A stretch of DNA of 64,000 nt, taken from NCBI RefSeq assembly GCF_900635455.1, contig NZ_LR134116.1:1364001-1428000 (forward strand). The letters are read 5' to 3'. Made by a program: the position numbers and the translations under genes. Below are positions 19,191 through 29,892 of the stretch, one piece after another. The DNA is from Yersinia intermedia (GTDB lineage Bacteria > Pseudomonadota > Gammaproteobacteria > Enterobacterales > Enterobacteriaceae). The notes under the pieces are model-generated. The model made no database searches, had not been told where the DNA came from, and saw nothing but the letters and a program-made list of their open reading frames with translations. Positions within the stretch are counted from its first letter, which is position 1; each line of letters begins with the position of its first letter.

Positions 19191-19336
19191 ACTATTTTCT
19201 CTTGGCAACAGCCTTGGTCTTAGCTGGGGAACAATCAGGTTCTGAGGCGAATAAGCGGTTAACTATAAGGAAAATAGCCGTCGACTACCACTTTATCCGC
19301 GTTATCCGGTGAATGGCACTGCGGGGTGCAAGGGAA

Positions 19337-19361
19337 TCTGCTGGCGGGTCGCGCCAGCAGA
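19337..19361. terminator. Perfect 10-bp hairpin between the ybiU-like gene and ypdA
   Basis: TCTGCTGGCG pairs with CGCCAGCAGA around GGTCG. It lies 66 bp after the ybiU-like stop (minus strand). No T-run follows on either strand. Confidence 0.45.
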
Positions 19362-19426
19362 GATAACGTTGAGGAGATTATTTATATCGTCATTATTGGC
19401 AGAGAAACACGGGATTAATAGGTGCG

Positions 19427-20824
<1,398 letters not shown>

Positions 20825-20874
20825 TTAATATTCTGCGTTCTGTGTATGGCTAACATCTGCAATTCGAGGGAAAA

Positions 20875-21444
20875 ATGTCACCAGTAGTCCCGATGTTCAG
20901 TAGCTCGCCGATTTCTCTGAGAACACCACGTTTGGTGCTCGATAGTCTTAAAGAACAGGATTGGCCGCTGTTTTTGCGCTTATACCAGGATCCTGCGGTT
21001 CAGCGTTATATGGCCGATCCAATGGATATAGCCGAGATCCGCGCGCGTTTTGAATCACGCTTAATTCCTTGGGACAAGACCTCCAGCCATTGGCTATGTC
21101 TGGTGGTTCGTGAACGCGCCAGCGGGCAGAGCATGGGCCTTACTGGCTTCTTAGCCGAATGGTCGCCGTTACAGCAAGCTGAAGTGGGTTATGCCATGTT
21201 ACCGTCCTGCCAGGGCAAAGGTTTTGCCAAAGAATCCTTGTTGGCTGTATTGGCGTTTGGTTTCCAGCAATGCCAGTTTCATAAAATGAAAGCCACGGTT
21301 ACCGTGGGCAACCATGCTTCACGCGGGTTACTGGAACGCTGTGGTTTTCAGTTGGAAGGCACGTTGCGGGATAACTATCAACTTGGCGGGCAATGGTGTG
21401 ATGACTGGGTGTTAGGGATGTTGGCCTGCGAGTTTGATTCTTAG
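20875..21444 (+). CDS. GNAT-family N-acetyltransferase (RimJ/RimL-like)
   Basis: A 189-residue acetyl-CoA-dependent acetyltransferase. The N-terminus ISLRTPRLVLDSL is typical of the RimJ/RimL-like group. The acetyl-CoA loop is SCQGKGFAKESL (Q-x-x-G-x-G/A), and the C-terminal NHASRGLLERCGFQLEGTLRD matches the motif that places the cofactor. The substrate (a protein N-terminus or a small molecule) cannot be read from the sequence. ATG at 20875 is preceded by CGAGGG. It is a single gene upstream of alaC, 136 bp away. Confidence 0.85.
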   Translation: MSPVVPMFSSSPISLRTPRLVLDSLKEQDWPLFLRLYQDPAVQRYMADPMDIAEIRARFESRLIPWDKTSSHWLCLVVRERASGQSMGLTGFLAEWSPLQQAEVGYAMLPSCQGKGFAKESLLAVLAFGFQQCQFHKMKATVTVGNHASRGLLERCGFQLEGTLRDNYQLGGQWCDDWVLGMLACEFDS

Positions 21445-21519
21445 TAACTTATCCGATGAGTTAGATATTTATTATCAGCTACTCGACAGCCCTTTAGCGC
21501 TGGGATATGTTCATAAACA

Positions 21520-21557
21520 GACCATCTGATGGTCAGCGTCGCTCGGACGGTCCGGGC
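21520..21557 (+). other. Two tandem hairpins in the alaC leader
   Basis: GACCATC-T-GATGGTC (21520-21534) and, 9 bp on, CGGAC-G-GTCCG extended by three further pairs (21541-21557). They end 23 bp before the alaC ATG. They could be an operator pair or an mRNA leader structure; no T-run follows. Confidence 0.4.
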
Positions 21558-21580
21558 GCTAACGTATCCTCGAGGAAATT

Positions 21581-22816
21581 ATGGCTGAACTCCCTGCTAA
21601 ACGTCGTTTTACCCGTATTGATCGCTTGCCCCCTTATGTTTTCAATATTACCGCTGAGTTGAAAATGGCTGCCCGCCGGCGCGGTGAAGATATTATTGAT
21701 TTCAGTATGGGTAATCCCGATGGCCCGACACCGCCACATATCGTTGAGAAAATGTGCAGTGTCGCGCAGCGTGAAGACACCCACGGCTATTCAACCTCGC
21801 GGGGGATACCTCGGCTGCGTAGGGCGATTTCCAACTGGTACGCCGAGCGTTACCAAGTGGACATCGATCCTGAAAGTGAAGCTATTGTCACCATAGGTTC
21901 GAAAGAGGGGCTGGCGCATCTGATGCTGGCGACGCTGGACCACGGTGATACGGTGTTGGTGCCGAATCCTAGCTACCCGATTCATATTTATGGTGCGGTG
22001 ATTGCAGGGGCGCAAGTTCGCTCAGTCCCATTGACTGAGGGCATTGATTTCTTCTGTGAATTGGAACGCGCGATTCGTGAAACCATTCCCAAACCGAAAA
22101 TGATGATCCTCGGCTTTCCGTCTAACCCTACAGCACAATGTGTAGAACTGGAGTTTTTTGAACGGGTAGTGGCGTTAGCGAAGCAATACGATGTGCTGGT
22201 GGTGCATGATTTGGCCTATGCCGATATTGTGTACGATGGCTGGAAAGCACCGTCAATCATGCAGGTGCCCGGCGCTAAAGACATTGCAGTTGAGTTTTTC
22301 ACCTTATCCAAAAGCTACAATATGGCCGGTTGGCGTATTGGTTTTATGGTGGGTAACCCGGAATTGGTTAATGCGCTGGCCCGCATCAAAAGCTATCACG
22401 ACTACGGCACGTTTACCCCGTTGCAGGTGGCGGCAATTGCTGCCCTGGAAGGGGATCAACAGTGCGTCCGTGATATCGCTGAAAAATACCGCCAGCGGCG
22501 TAACGTATTGGTGCGTGGGTTGCATGAGGCTGGCTGGATGGTTGAAAATCCCAAAGCGTCGATGTATGTCTGGGCGAAAATCCCAGAGCCTTACGCCCAT
22601 TTAGGGTCACTTGAGTTTGCCAAACGCCTGTTATCTGAGGCAAAAGTCTGCGTTTCGCCGGGGATAGGATTCGGTGATTACGGTGATACCCATGTCCGCT
22701 TCGCCTTGATTGAGAATCAGGATCGGATCCGTCAGGCGGTGCGCGGAATTAAAAGTATGTTCCGTGCCGATGGCTTGTTGAAACCGAGCAAAGCGGTTTC
22801 AGGTGACGGTATCTAA
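21581..22816 (+). CDS. alaC: Glutamate--pyruvate (alanine) aminotransferase AlaC
   Basis: AlaC is a PLP enzyme making alanine from pyruvate and glutamate in the cytoplasm. It has 411 residues (E. coli 412) with near-identity across the protein. Visible motifs are [15 protein letters not shown], the PLP-binding NPTAQC and [12 protein letters not shown], and the Schiff-base Lys244 in [15 protein letters not shown]. The arginine of [13 protein letters not shown] binds the substrate carboxylate. ATG at 21581 is behind GAGG. The location near ypdA and ypdK is as in E. coli, and it makes sense next to a pyruvate-sensing system. Confidence 0.97.
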   Translation: MAELPAKRRFTRIDRLPPYVFNITAELKMAARRRGEDIIDFSMGNPDGPTPPHIVEKMCSVAQREDTHGYSTSRGIPRLRRAISNWYAERYQVDIDPESEAIVTIGSKEGLAHLMLATLDHGDTVLVPNPSYPIHIYGAVIAGAQVRSVPLTEGIDFFCELERAIRETIPKPKMMILGFPSNPTAQCVELEFFERVVALAKQYDVLVVHDLAYADIVYDGWKAPSIMQVPGAKDIAVEFFTLSKSYNMAGWRIGFMVGNPELVNALARIKSYHDYGTFTPLQVAAIAALEGDQQCVRDIAEKYRQRRNVLVRGLHEAGWMVENPKASMYVWAKIPEPYAHLGSLEFAKRLLSEAKVCVSPGIGFGDYGDTHVRFALIENQDRIRQAVRGIKSMFRADGLLKPSKAVSGDGI

Positions 22817-22851
22817 CCCCGCGCTTACTCTGAACTAAATAGCTAACTCCC

Positions 22852-22888
22852 TATTCTGACCGGCGACTCAAGCTGTCCGGTCAGAATA
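22852..22888 (+). terminator. Hairpin after alaC
   Basis: TATTCTGACCGG pairs with CCGGTCAGAATA (12 bp) around a 13-nt loop, 35 bp after the alaC stop. There is no T-run, so it may be a transcript 3' end or a stabiliser. Confidence 0.5.
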
Positions 22889-22991
22889 AAGTACCTTATG
22901 TTCAAAACGTTATCTGCCCACCCTTAATGTTCTCTTCATCTATTTTGTACCATACTGACTATTAACTTAGTGAAGTCAGTGGAGCACAACA

Positions 22992-23516
22992 ATGAGAAAT
23001 CGCTATTCGTTACCCCAAATAACCCTGCATTGGTTGACGCTAGTGATGGTCATTCTGACTTACGCCGCCATGTTACTCAGTGACTCGGTGCCGGATGAAG
23101 ACCTTGCCTTAGTGAAAAATCTGCATTTCAATTTTGGTATTTCTGTCTGGCTACTGATGTTGGTACGGCTCTGGTTGCGCCAGCGTAATGTGGCACCGGC
23201 GATTACGCCAACGTTACCTAAATGGCAGCTGCTAGGGGCGGACATTATGCATTGGGGACTGTATTTAATGTTCTTATCATTACCGGTGCTGGGCGTGTTG
23301 ACACAGGCTTATGGTGGGAAAACCTGGTTCTTGCTGGGGTGGCAGGTACCGCAATGGGTGACACCGGATGATGTCGCGCGTAGTTACCTTAAGCAAACTC
23401 ATGAGTTAATCGCTAATTTAGGCTATTTTGTGATTGGCGCTCATGCGATGGCCGCGCTTTATCATCACTATATTCGTCGGGATGATACGTTACGACGAAT
23501 GATTCCTGGAAAATGA
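22992..23516 (+). CDS. cybB: Cytochrome b561 (CybB-like)
   Basis: A 174-residue inner-membrane di-haem cytochrome with four membrane helices. It resembles E. coli CybB, a superoxide:ubiquinone oxidoreductase. The candidate haem-ligand histidines are H13 (ITLHWLT), the His in NLHFNFGIS, and those in KQTHELIANLGYFVIGAHA. The C-terminus ALYHHYIRRDDTLRRMIPGK matches the family. ATG at 22992 is preceded by GGAG. A second b561-type gene (yceJ) lies at 56238. Confidence 0.9.
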   Translation: MRNRYSLPQITLHWLTLVMVILTYAAMLLSDSVPDEDLALVKNLHFNFGISVWLLMLVRLWLRQRNVAPAITPTLPKWQLLGADIMHWGLYLMFLSLPVLGVLTQAYGGKTWFLLGWQVPQWVTPDDVARSYLKQTHELIANLGYFVIGAHAMAALYHHYIRRDDTLRRMIPGK

Positions 23517-23541
23517 TAAAGGGCGCAAATGCGCCCTTTAT
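23516..23541. terminator. Bidirectional terminator between cybB and ypdK
   Basis: AAAGGGCGCA-AA-TGCGCCCTTTA lies at the end of cybB. It has A- and T-rich borders, so it can serve both convergent genes. Confidence 0.75.
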
Positions 23542-23574
23542 ACGATGTCAGATTGTGGATGGTTTGAGTAAGTG

Positions 23575-23649
23575 TTACTCGACCATCATCATGAAGGTGC
23601 CAACCCAGACCACCAACATAATTGAGATACCCATAAAGAAATATTTCAC
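23575..23649 (-). CDS. ypdK: Small membrane protein YpdK
   Basis: A 24-residue protein: MKYFFMGISIMLVVWVGTFM, then MMVE. It is almost the same as E. coli YpdK, a verified small inner-membrane protein encoded beside alaC; the role is unknown. It is a single hydrophobic helix. The start is GTG at 23649, behind GGGGAG with a 7-nt spacer. It is convergent with cybB and shares its terminator. The match in sequence, length and neighbourhood makes this a firm call despite its size. Confidence 0.88.
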   Translation of the reverse strand: MKYFFMGISIMLVVWVGTFMMMVE

Positions 23650-23705
23650 TGAACAACTCCCCTTGGAGCTACTTCGCCAGTAACGATCCAAATTGCTGTG
23701 CTGCG

Positions 23706-23832
23706 TTTACCCTTGTAACTTGAAATTGCAGTGGCGTCCGCGAGGTTAGCTAACCCGAGTCACTTACTGATGTAAGCCCGTCGGGATCAACTCACTTGCT
23801 GGCTAGCGCTAATTCCAAGTACTTTGGGTATT
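23706..23832. repeat. ERIC-type intergenic repeat (127 bp)
   Basis: The outer arms ACCCTTGTAACTTGAAATTG and AATTCCAAGTACTTTGGGTA are inverted repeats. The core AACCCGAGTCACTTACTGAT followed by GTAAGCCCGTCGGGATCAA is the ERIC central palindrome. The length of 127 bp is the standard ERIC size. Confidence 0.82.
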
Positions 23833-24157
23833 AATGTGGACGAATCACGCGTTCAATCAATGGCGGCCATTTCATCATAACTGGCTAGCTATCAATCTGA
23901 GATACATCCGAATTGTCGTGCCAGCCTGAGTGAACTCAGTGGGATACGACAGGATCGGGCTAATGTAATCCCAACAGGGAGAAACTTTCAATACTGTAAT
24001 TTTATGCATCAGATCACGTTTTCGTATCTAAATGGCAAATATTGTGAGCCAATGCATTGAAGTGTGAGGCTATTAACGTTTTTTTAAATTATCGCCAAAT
24101 AACAATTTGTTACTCTCTTGGTTACAATCTAAGCCAATGCGGCTGACGTTAAGATAA
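23833..24157. other. Intergenic region with a long imperfect inverted repeat
   Basis: No gene is supported here. Positions 23908-23958 form a nested stem: CCGA/TCGG outside, TGTCGT/ACGACA in the middle, CTGAGT-GA-ACTCAG inside. The rest is AT-rich. A small RNA is possible, but I see no clear promoter and terminator pair. Confidence 0.4.
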
Positions 24158-24589
24158 TCAGCTTATTTTTTTTACCTCGATGTTGGCCTCAAAGCCCAGT
24201 AAATACAGGGCTTGCTCTAGTGCTTCAACCTTGGAGGCGTAATACACATCCAGCAGGCGATCCATCTGTGCGGCATTCAAACCAAGCTTGCGCGCCATAT
24301 CTGCTTTGCGGGTATTGGTGGTTAACATCGCATTGTGTAATTCAGCTTTCAGCCGCACCAGAATGGGCACATGAACTGAAATATCACCCGGTTGCAGTGC
24401 TGAGGGGGCAGGGACGGGGCGGCGCTCTTCCATTTCTGCTGCAATACCATTCTTAATACCGTCTTGTGCTTCCAGTTCAATATCTTCCTGAGAGTAGGTC
24501 ACTGATTCCAATTCAGGGAAATCGCGATACTGGATGTGGTACTCGCCGCTGGCTTCATCAAGGGTATAATGGGCTGGGTAATGGAACAC
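24158..24589 (-). CDS. Orphan HicB-family antitoxin-like protein
   Basis: The 143-residue protein has an N-terminal HicB fold (MFHYPAHYTLDEASGEYHIQ, RDFPELESVTYSQEDIELEA), a proline-rich link (RRPVPAPSAL), and a C-terminal helix-turn-helix (about residues 95-130, TRKADMARKLGLNAAQMDRLLD). The start is GTG behind GGAGTGACACC. HicB normally neutralises and autoregulates with HicA, but no HicA-like frame is present on either side; upstream comes the napF-like stop within 97 bp. It may act as a free-standing regulator or be a relic of a toxin-antitoxin pair. Confidence 0.8.
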   Translation of the reverse strand: MFHYPAHYTLDEASGEYHIQYRDFPELESVTYSQEDIELEAQDGIKNGIAAEMEERRPVPAPSALQPGDISVHVPILVRLKAELHNAMLTTNTRKADMARKLGLNAAQMDRLLDVYYASKVEALEQALYLLGFEANIEVKKIS

Positions 24590-24685
24590 GGTGTCACTCC
24601 TGTGGCGAACAAGCTACTAAAGGTAGTGGCATTGTACTGACATCAGCAGGTTGGGGTTACTTATTTAACGTAGTGGTACTTTGGT

Positions 24686-25249
24686 TCAATCGGCCATTTG
24701 GGGCGATGTTAGTTGCATTTCCAACGCCCTTGCCGGGCACCTGAAGGCACACTCACCGCAGCCATCGCACAGCGCTAAAGCCAGCGTCGGCGGCTGGTGG
24801 GGCCGCCACAGCAAAGCCTGTTTATCACAGTAATCAGCACAAGTGTTGCAGTAGATATAGGTGTTTTGACAGATGTTTTTTACGCCCGGATGCGCCGTAA
24901 TAGGGTGGGCAGACGGTGATAAAGCACCGCTTTGGCAAGCGGTGGTACAGGCCAGACAACGGCTGCAATATTGAGTAGAAAAATCCAACTCAGGCTTTTG
25001 ATTTACCATGACTATCAGATGTTCGCCGCAGACGTGCATGCAGGCTTCACAACCGGTACACGTTTGCGTGAAAGCACTTTCAGCAATGGCTCCCGGTGGC
25101 CTGATTGCCGTTACCGACGAGAGGGGAAGCGGTTGTTGGCGGGCACTTTTTAGCAAGCCGCGAAATAGCCCACGGCGACTGATGGTGCGGTTTTCCAGAT
25201 ACGCTTTGTAGTAGCGCTCGTCTTTTATCACCGACTCTTTTTTTATCAC
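24686..25249 (-). CDS. NapF-like ferredoxin-type protein
   Basis: A 187-residue cytoplasmic iron-sulfur protein with cysteine clusters CTGCEACMHVC, CSRCLACTTAC, YCNTCADYC and CDGCGECAFRCP, enough for three or four [4Fe-4S] centres. The N-terminus has an R-R-G-LF segment like NapF. NapF helps mature the molybdoenzyme NapA; here the partner is probably the adjacent DMSO-reductase-type enzyme (inference). The start is GTG, overlapping the chaperone stop by four bases (GTGA), showing translational coupling. It is the last gene of the dms operon. Confidence 0.83.
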   Translation of the reverse strand: MIKKESVIKDERYYKAYLENRTISRRGLFRGLLKSARQQPLPLSSVTAIRPPGAIAESAFTQTCTGCEACMHVCGEHLIVMVNQKPELDFSTQYCSRCLACTTACQSGALSPSAHPITAHPGVKNICQNTYIYCNTCADYCDKQALLWRPHQPPTLALALCDGCGECAFRCPARALEMQLTSPQMAD

Positions 25250-25860
25250 CGAAATAGCTCGCGGGGCTGAGGAAATAGGCCCAGTTCAGTTTGTAAGGTT
25301 TGCAGGTAGCACTCGGTTATCTTTGCCAGTAACGGATATACCTGATGCTCGGTCTGGCTACTTGATACCAGCTCAAGGTAGCGATAGGCCCACGGCAGTA
25401 AATGCTCAGTGAGTAATACCAGTGCAGCTTCGCCAGATGGAAGCTTAGTTACCGGTTGCTGCTCAATTAAATTAACCCATGCCAATAACATTAGGCCAAA
25501 TTGGTCTTCCGGTTCACGGATAGTACTTTGATTTACCAGCCCGAATGTTGACAGGAATTCGCGATATTGCAGGGTGCTATCTCCCATCAAGATATTTTCT
25601 TTATCCAGATAAACGGAACCCCAGGGTGGCGCGGGCATTTCACCTTGCCCCTCAAACAAAATCGAGAAATCATATTCCAGTTGTTCGGGCTGGATACTCG
25701 GCATTTGCTGGCAATAGCGCGCAATTTTAGCCGGATTTGACCACGGAAAAAGCTCAGCAATCTGTGGCAGCAGTGGCCAAAGGCGCTGTACGGTATCGGA
25801 CTGTGGTGGATAGTAAAAACAGGCACCTAAAATCCTTGGCAGCGTGGTATTTAGTAACAT
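25246..25860 (-). CDS. dmsD: TorD/DmsD-family molybdoenzyme chaperone
   Basis: A 204-residue all-helical cytoplasmic chaperone. It has the family signatures PPWGSVYLD and the acidic E-P-E-D-Q-F-G loop with LLPWAYRYLE. Such proteins bind the twin-arginine signal of the catalytic subunit until cofactor insertion is finished. Here the client is the DmsA-like protein encoded upstream. The ATG at 25860 is used, since the preceding codon TTG lies too close to GAGAGAA. It is between dmsC and the napF-like gene. Confidence 0.87.
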   Translation of the reverse strand: MLLNTTLPRILGACFYYPPQSDTVQRLWPLLPQIAELFPWSNPAKIARYCQQMPSIQPEQLEYDFSILFEGQGEMPAPPWGSVYLDKENILMGDSTLQYREFLSTFGLVNQSTIREPEDQFGLMLLAWVNLIEQQPVTKLPSGEAALVLLTEHLLPWAYRYLELVSSSQTEHQVYPLLAKITECYLQTLQTELGLFPQPRELFR

Positions 25861-25964
25861 CAAAATTTTCTCTCTTTGGGGCCAGCTATCTCAATACTGA
25901 TTAGCCGCAGTTATCACGGCTAATCAGTGAGTTGTGAGTAGGGCAATAGCAGCAATAGGTTAAT

Positions 25965-26741
25965 TTACATTGGTACTTGCCACAGATTGTAGAAAGCGAT
26001 GCGCCCGGCCAACTCACCGATCACCAGCGCCGAAGCACTGACCGCGAGCGTAACTCGAGGGATTCTGTCTTTCAGTAATGCTGCGGTGGCAACAAAGATA
26101 CCGAGCGTCAGCAGCAGAATTTGAATTCCCCAGAACAGCCCCTGTTGGCTACTCAGCTCCGCTGAACTTTGACCAAGAAAACTGAGGTAACCTGGTTTAT
26201 TCACCAATGTCACAATGGCACCTACCAACACGGCTAATGCACCAAGCTGGCGAGCGCCGGTCAAAATAGCGAAAGCGCCACCGCCAACCAGTACCGTCAT
26301 CCACAGTTGTAGCGAGGTATACGAGGTATCCCAATTAGGCACCGTGGTCAGTTGATAAACTTGAGTGATTGACCAGGCAAAGGCCAGGCCGAAGATCACG
26401 GTTGCCACATTGCACAACATTGCCAGTAGCGTATTTTTGACGATGGTTGAGAAAAATACGGTGCCACAGGCCATGGCGACAAATAAGCCACTGAGCACTA
26501 TCTCGTTACTCATTGGTGAGCGGCCAACACCCAGTAGCATGGTGGCAGCGCGCAATGGTTGCCCAACATGCAGAGTGCCAACGATCAGGCCAACCATCAT
26601 CAGCATCAGGCCGATGATATTGGCTTGTTTGAGTTGTAAAGGGGTGGTCATACCGAGTTTGTTACTCAGTAGCACCAGTGCAAACAACCCGACAGCGGTT
26701 TGCCCCAGTACGGTGAAAAACACCAAGGGTAATTCATGCAT
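25965..26741 (-). CDS. dmsC: DMSO reductase-type membrane anchor subunit DmsC
   Basis: A 258-residue inner-membrane protein with eight hydrophobic segments (from FFTVLGQTAVGLFALVLL to the end). It is the quinol-oxidising anchor that feeds electrons to DmsB. HELPLVFFT at the N-terminus and GTLHVGQPLRAATMLLGVG are typical of DmsC. The ATG at 26741 lies one base after the dmsB stop, behind GGAGGTATAAA. A start at 26801 would overlap dmsB and add 20 unrelated residues. Confidence 0.9.
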   Translation of the reverse strand: MHELPLVFFTVLGQTAVGLFALVLLSNKLGMTTPLQLKQANIIGLMLMMVGLIVGTLHVGQPLRAATMLLGVGRSPMSNEIVLSGLFVAMACGTVFFSTIVKNTLLAMLCNVATVIFGLAFAWSITQVYQLTTVPNWDTSYTSLQLWMTVLVGGGAFAILTGARQLGALAVLVGAIVTLVNKPGYLSFLGQSSAELSSQQGLFWGIQILLLTLGIFVATAALLKDRIPRVTLAVSASALVIGELAGRIAFYNLWQVPM

Positions 26742-26742
26742 T

Positions 26743-27360
26743 TTATACCTCCGCCGGATTTTGGATGCGGCCTGATGTATCACCAGATGGCTTGGCATCA
26801 CGGTGGCTTTTGATAACCAGATTGGGGTGTGTCAGATGCGCGTACGGTAATGGCGCAATGGCATTTTCTTCACCGTATTTATCCCTCAATAGCGTGATTT
26901 CATCAAAATCTAGTGCGCGCTGCGGGCAGGATTCGACACAAACCGGTTTATCGCCTGCGGCGACCCGTTGATAGCAGCCATCGCACTTGGTCATCAGTTT
27001 CTTCTTGGCATCAAATTGCGGCGCACCATATGGGCAGCGCATCTCGCAATAGCGGCAGCCGACACAGAGATCCTGATTAACGACCACCAAGCCATCTTCT
27101 TCACGTTTATGCATGGCACCAGTTGGGCAACCTGTTACGCAGGTGGGCGATGAGCAGTGGTTGCAGGCGATAGACAGATAGTAGTTGAAGACGTTTTGTA
27201 CCCAAATATTGTTCTGCTTAGCCCAACTGCCGCCGCCATATTCGTAAACACGCCGCAACTTCGGCCCAAGATCTAATTTCTTCTCATCCTTGCAACTGAT
27301 TTGGCAGGTCTTACACCCAGTGCACTTGGTGGAGTCGACAAAAAAACCATATTGCTTCAT
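26743..27360 (-). CDS. dmsB: DMSO reductase-type iron-sulfur subunit DmsB
   Basis: A 205-residue electron-transfer subunit with four ferredoxin-type cysteine groups: CTGCKTCQISC, CNHCSSPTCVTGCP, CVGCRYCEMRCPYG, CDGCYQRV ... CVESCP. It passes electrons from DmsC to the molybdopterin subunit. Length and spacing are as in E. coli DmsB. It starts 11 bp after the dmsA stop. Confidence 0.95.
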   Translation of the reverse strand: MKQYGFFVDSTKCTGCKTCQISCKDEKKLDLGPKLRRVYEYGGGSWAKQNNIWVQNVFNYYLSIACNHCSSPTCVTGCPTGAMHKREEDGLVVVNQDLCVGCRYCEMRCPYGAPQFDAKKKLMTKCDGCYQRVAAGDKPVCVESCPQRALDFDEITLLRDKYGEENAIAPLPYAHLTHPNLVIKSHRDAKPSGDTSGRIQNPAEV

Positions 27361-27371
27361 TACTCAACTCC

Positions 27372-29794
27372 TTATATGCGTTTTACTTCAACGAGGTTGG
27401 TGTGTTGTGGGTTACCTTTTGCCAGTGGCGACGGTCGCAGTGTTGTTAACGTATTGATACACCCTCCCACATCAATGCCGTCCTTATTGGTATTTCGCCA
27501 TGCCCCCTGCGGCACGCTAATCACCCCCGGCAACACCCGTTCGGTAACCTTTGCGGCAATACGAATACGGCCTCGGCTGTTAAAAATTTCGACCATATCC
27601 CCTTGTTGGATACCGCGAGGCTGGGCGTCAATGGGGTTAATCCAAAACTGATGCGGAACCGCTTCCCGCAGCATGGCTACGTTATAATAAGAGGAGTGGG
27701 TATGGCCTTTGATATGGAAACCTGTCATCTGCAAGGGGTAGTTTTTCATGGTTTCTACATCGCTAACACCTTCAAAGGTAGGGCAATATTCGGCGACAGC
27801 CGTAATGCGATCACCGGGTGCCAGTTGCCACTCTTTTTCCAATGTTGCCAGCGCTTCTGAGTAGATCTCAATTTTGCCAGACGGGGTTTTCAACGGGTGG
27901 TTCACCGGGTCATCACGGAAATCTTTTAACGCGATATATTGACTGCTGTCCGCATAAATACGATCGATGATGCCTTGGTCGTTGGTCTGTTCAAAAGGCG
28001 GTAAGGCGGGATTTTTCTCACGCATTTTGTTATAGCTGATTTCAATCCATTCTTGCTGGGTATGGCCTTCGGTAAAAGCATCGCCAATCCCTAACTTAGT
28101 GGCAATTTCGGCTAACACATCATAAGACGGGCGGCATTCCCACAGTGGCTCGATCGCATTTTGCAACCGTGTGACATAGTGATAAGCCCCACTGGCGTAA
28201 GAGTTATCAATCAAATCATTTGATTCAACTGAAGTGACATCGGGCAGTAATAAATCAGCATACTTGGCAGAGTTAGTCATGTGGTTTTCCCACACCAAAA
28301 TAAACTCGCACAGTGATTCATCTTGTAAAATGCGGTGGGTTTTATTCAGATCAGAATGCTGATTGCCGATAACATTACTGGCGTAGTTCCACATAAACTT
28401 AATATTGGTATCAAGTTTATCTTTATTCTTCACATGCGCATTTTTCGCCGTCATTTCAGTGCCACGGAAAATAGCATCGGTCCACATAAAGCAGGGTATA
28501 GCCGTCTTCACTGGGTTCGGAATACTGAATCCCGGCACCGGATATTTCACATTCCCACCCCAGGCGCCGGTATTGGTTCCGGCGCGGCCAATATTGCCGG
28601 TCATCAGTGGCAACATCATAATAGCGCGCGCCGCCTGCTCGCCATTAGCACTGCGCTGAATACCCCAACCTTGTGATATCCATGCTGCACGGGCATTTCC
28701 TAATTCGCGGGCTAATTGAATAATCCGTGTTGGCGCAATACCGGTTATCTCACTGGCCCATTCTGGTGTTTTTTCTACCCCGTCGAGGCCGTTACCTAAA
28801 ATATAGTCTTTGTAAGAACCATTGGCGGGGCTGAAGCGGGTAATGTTGTGGTATCCCAGCCGACACAATATTGTGTCAGGAAATCTTCATCAGTCAGATT
28901 TTCTTTAATTAATACATGTCCTAATGCCGCCACCAGTGCGGCATCGGTGCCTGGGAAGATGGGGATCCATTCTGCATTGAGGGTCGTCACACTGTCGGTC
29001 ATGCGTGGATCGATAATAATAACTTTGGCTTTGCTCTTCCCCAGCGCATGAACGGTTTCGATATATTGCCCGCCACCCGACATGCGTGTTTCTGCCAGGT
29101 TATGACCAAACATGACCACTAAATCTGAGTTTTTAATTTCATCCAGTAAGGTTTCGTCTGCGCTACCATAGATATACGGCATCACCGTATTTATTTGAGC
29201 AGTAGAATAGGTACCGTGTTGGTCGAGAAAACCACCGAGCAAGCTCAGCATTCTTTTACAGGCATTGCGGCCTTGTAAATTAGCGCCGGTCGAGCCAGAA
29301 CCATATTGATAATAAATTGCTTCGTTACCGTATTGTGCAATGGTTCTTTTTAGATTATCGGCCACAATAGTGGTAGCTTCATCCCAACTGATACGTTTGA
29401 ATTTACCTTCGCCACGTTTGCCAACACGCAGCATGGGGTATTTTACTCGATCTGGATTATATGTTTTCCATCTTACCGATCTACCACGCAAACAGGGGCG
29501 AATTTGATGCTCACCGAAGGTGGAGTCATCATAAATTGCTTCATTAGCAATCTTAATAATTTCGCCATTTCGCACATGTACTTTTAGTGGGCAGCGGCTA
29601 CCGCAGTTAACCAGGCATGCACTGTATTTAATGGTTTCCTCTGTTGCTGCTGCGCGCTGTTCTGGCGCGGCATGTACTGAAAAAGGAAGGGTGATAGAAC
29701 CGGCAATAGCCGCAGCCCCAGTCACTGCGGCGGATGTTTGAATAAATTCACGGCGGCTCAGTGAACCGGTGATAGGTCTTTTATTGTTATTCAT
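27372..29794 (-). pseudogene. dmsA: Molybdopterin oxidoreductase DmsA-like, split by a frameshift
   Basis: This is the catalytic subunit of a DMSO reductase-type enzyme, exported by Tat. The N-terminal part (29794 to about 28830) has the twin-arginine signal SRREFIQTS, a [4Fe-4S] motif starting CLVNCGSRCPLK, and the likely molybdenum-ligand Ser in HGTYSTAQ. Reading stops at 28796 in this frame. Homology continues without a gap in another frame from NGSYKDYILGNGLDG to the stop at 27372 (C-terminus PSPLAKGNPQHTNLVEVK). One base is missing in the C-run (plus-strand G28827-28830) that should read through PASAP into ANGSYKDY. Repaired length would be about 807 residues (E. coli 814). No other lesion is seen, so a very recent mutation or a sequencing error is possible. 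Start: ATG 29794 is 8 nt after AAGG. Confidence 0.88.
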
Positions 29795-29892
29795 CGACAT
29801 TACCTTTGCGGAGGACACTTTTTTAATGAAAAATAAGAAAATCAGGCGTAAATGGTATTGCTTCACCTTAGGAAATAATTTGTTACTTTTAT

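Noticed and set aside
24590..24685. A hicA toxin gene upstream of hicB
   Set aside because: No frame in either strand of this short interval resembles HicA, and the napF-like gene ends at 24686.
27372..29794. Programmed frameshifting in dmsA
   Set aside because: No slippery heptamer with a downstream stimulator is seen, and relatives read through in one frame; a mutation or sequencing error is simpler.
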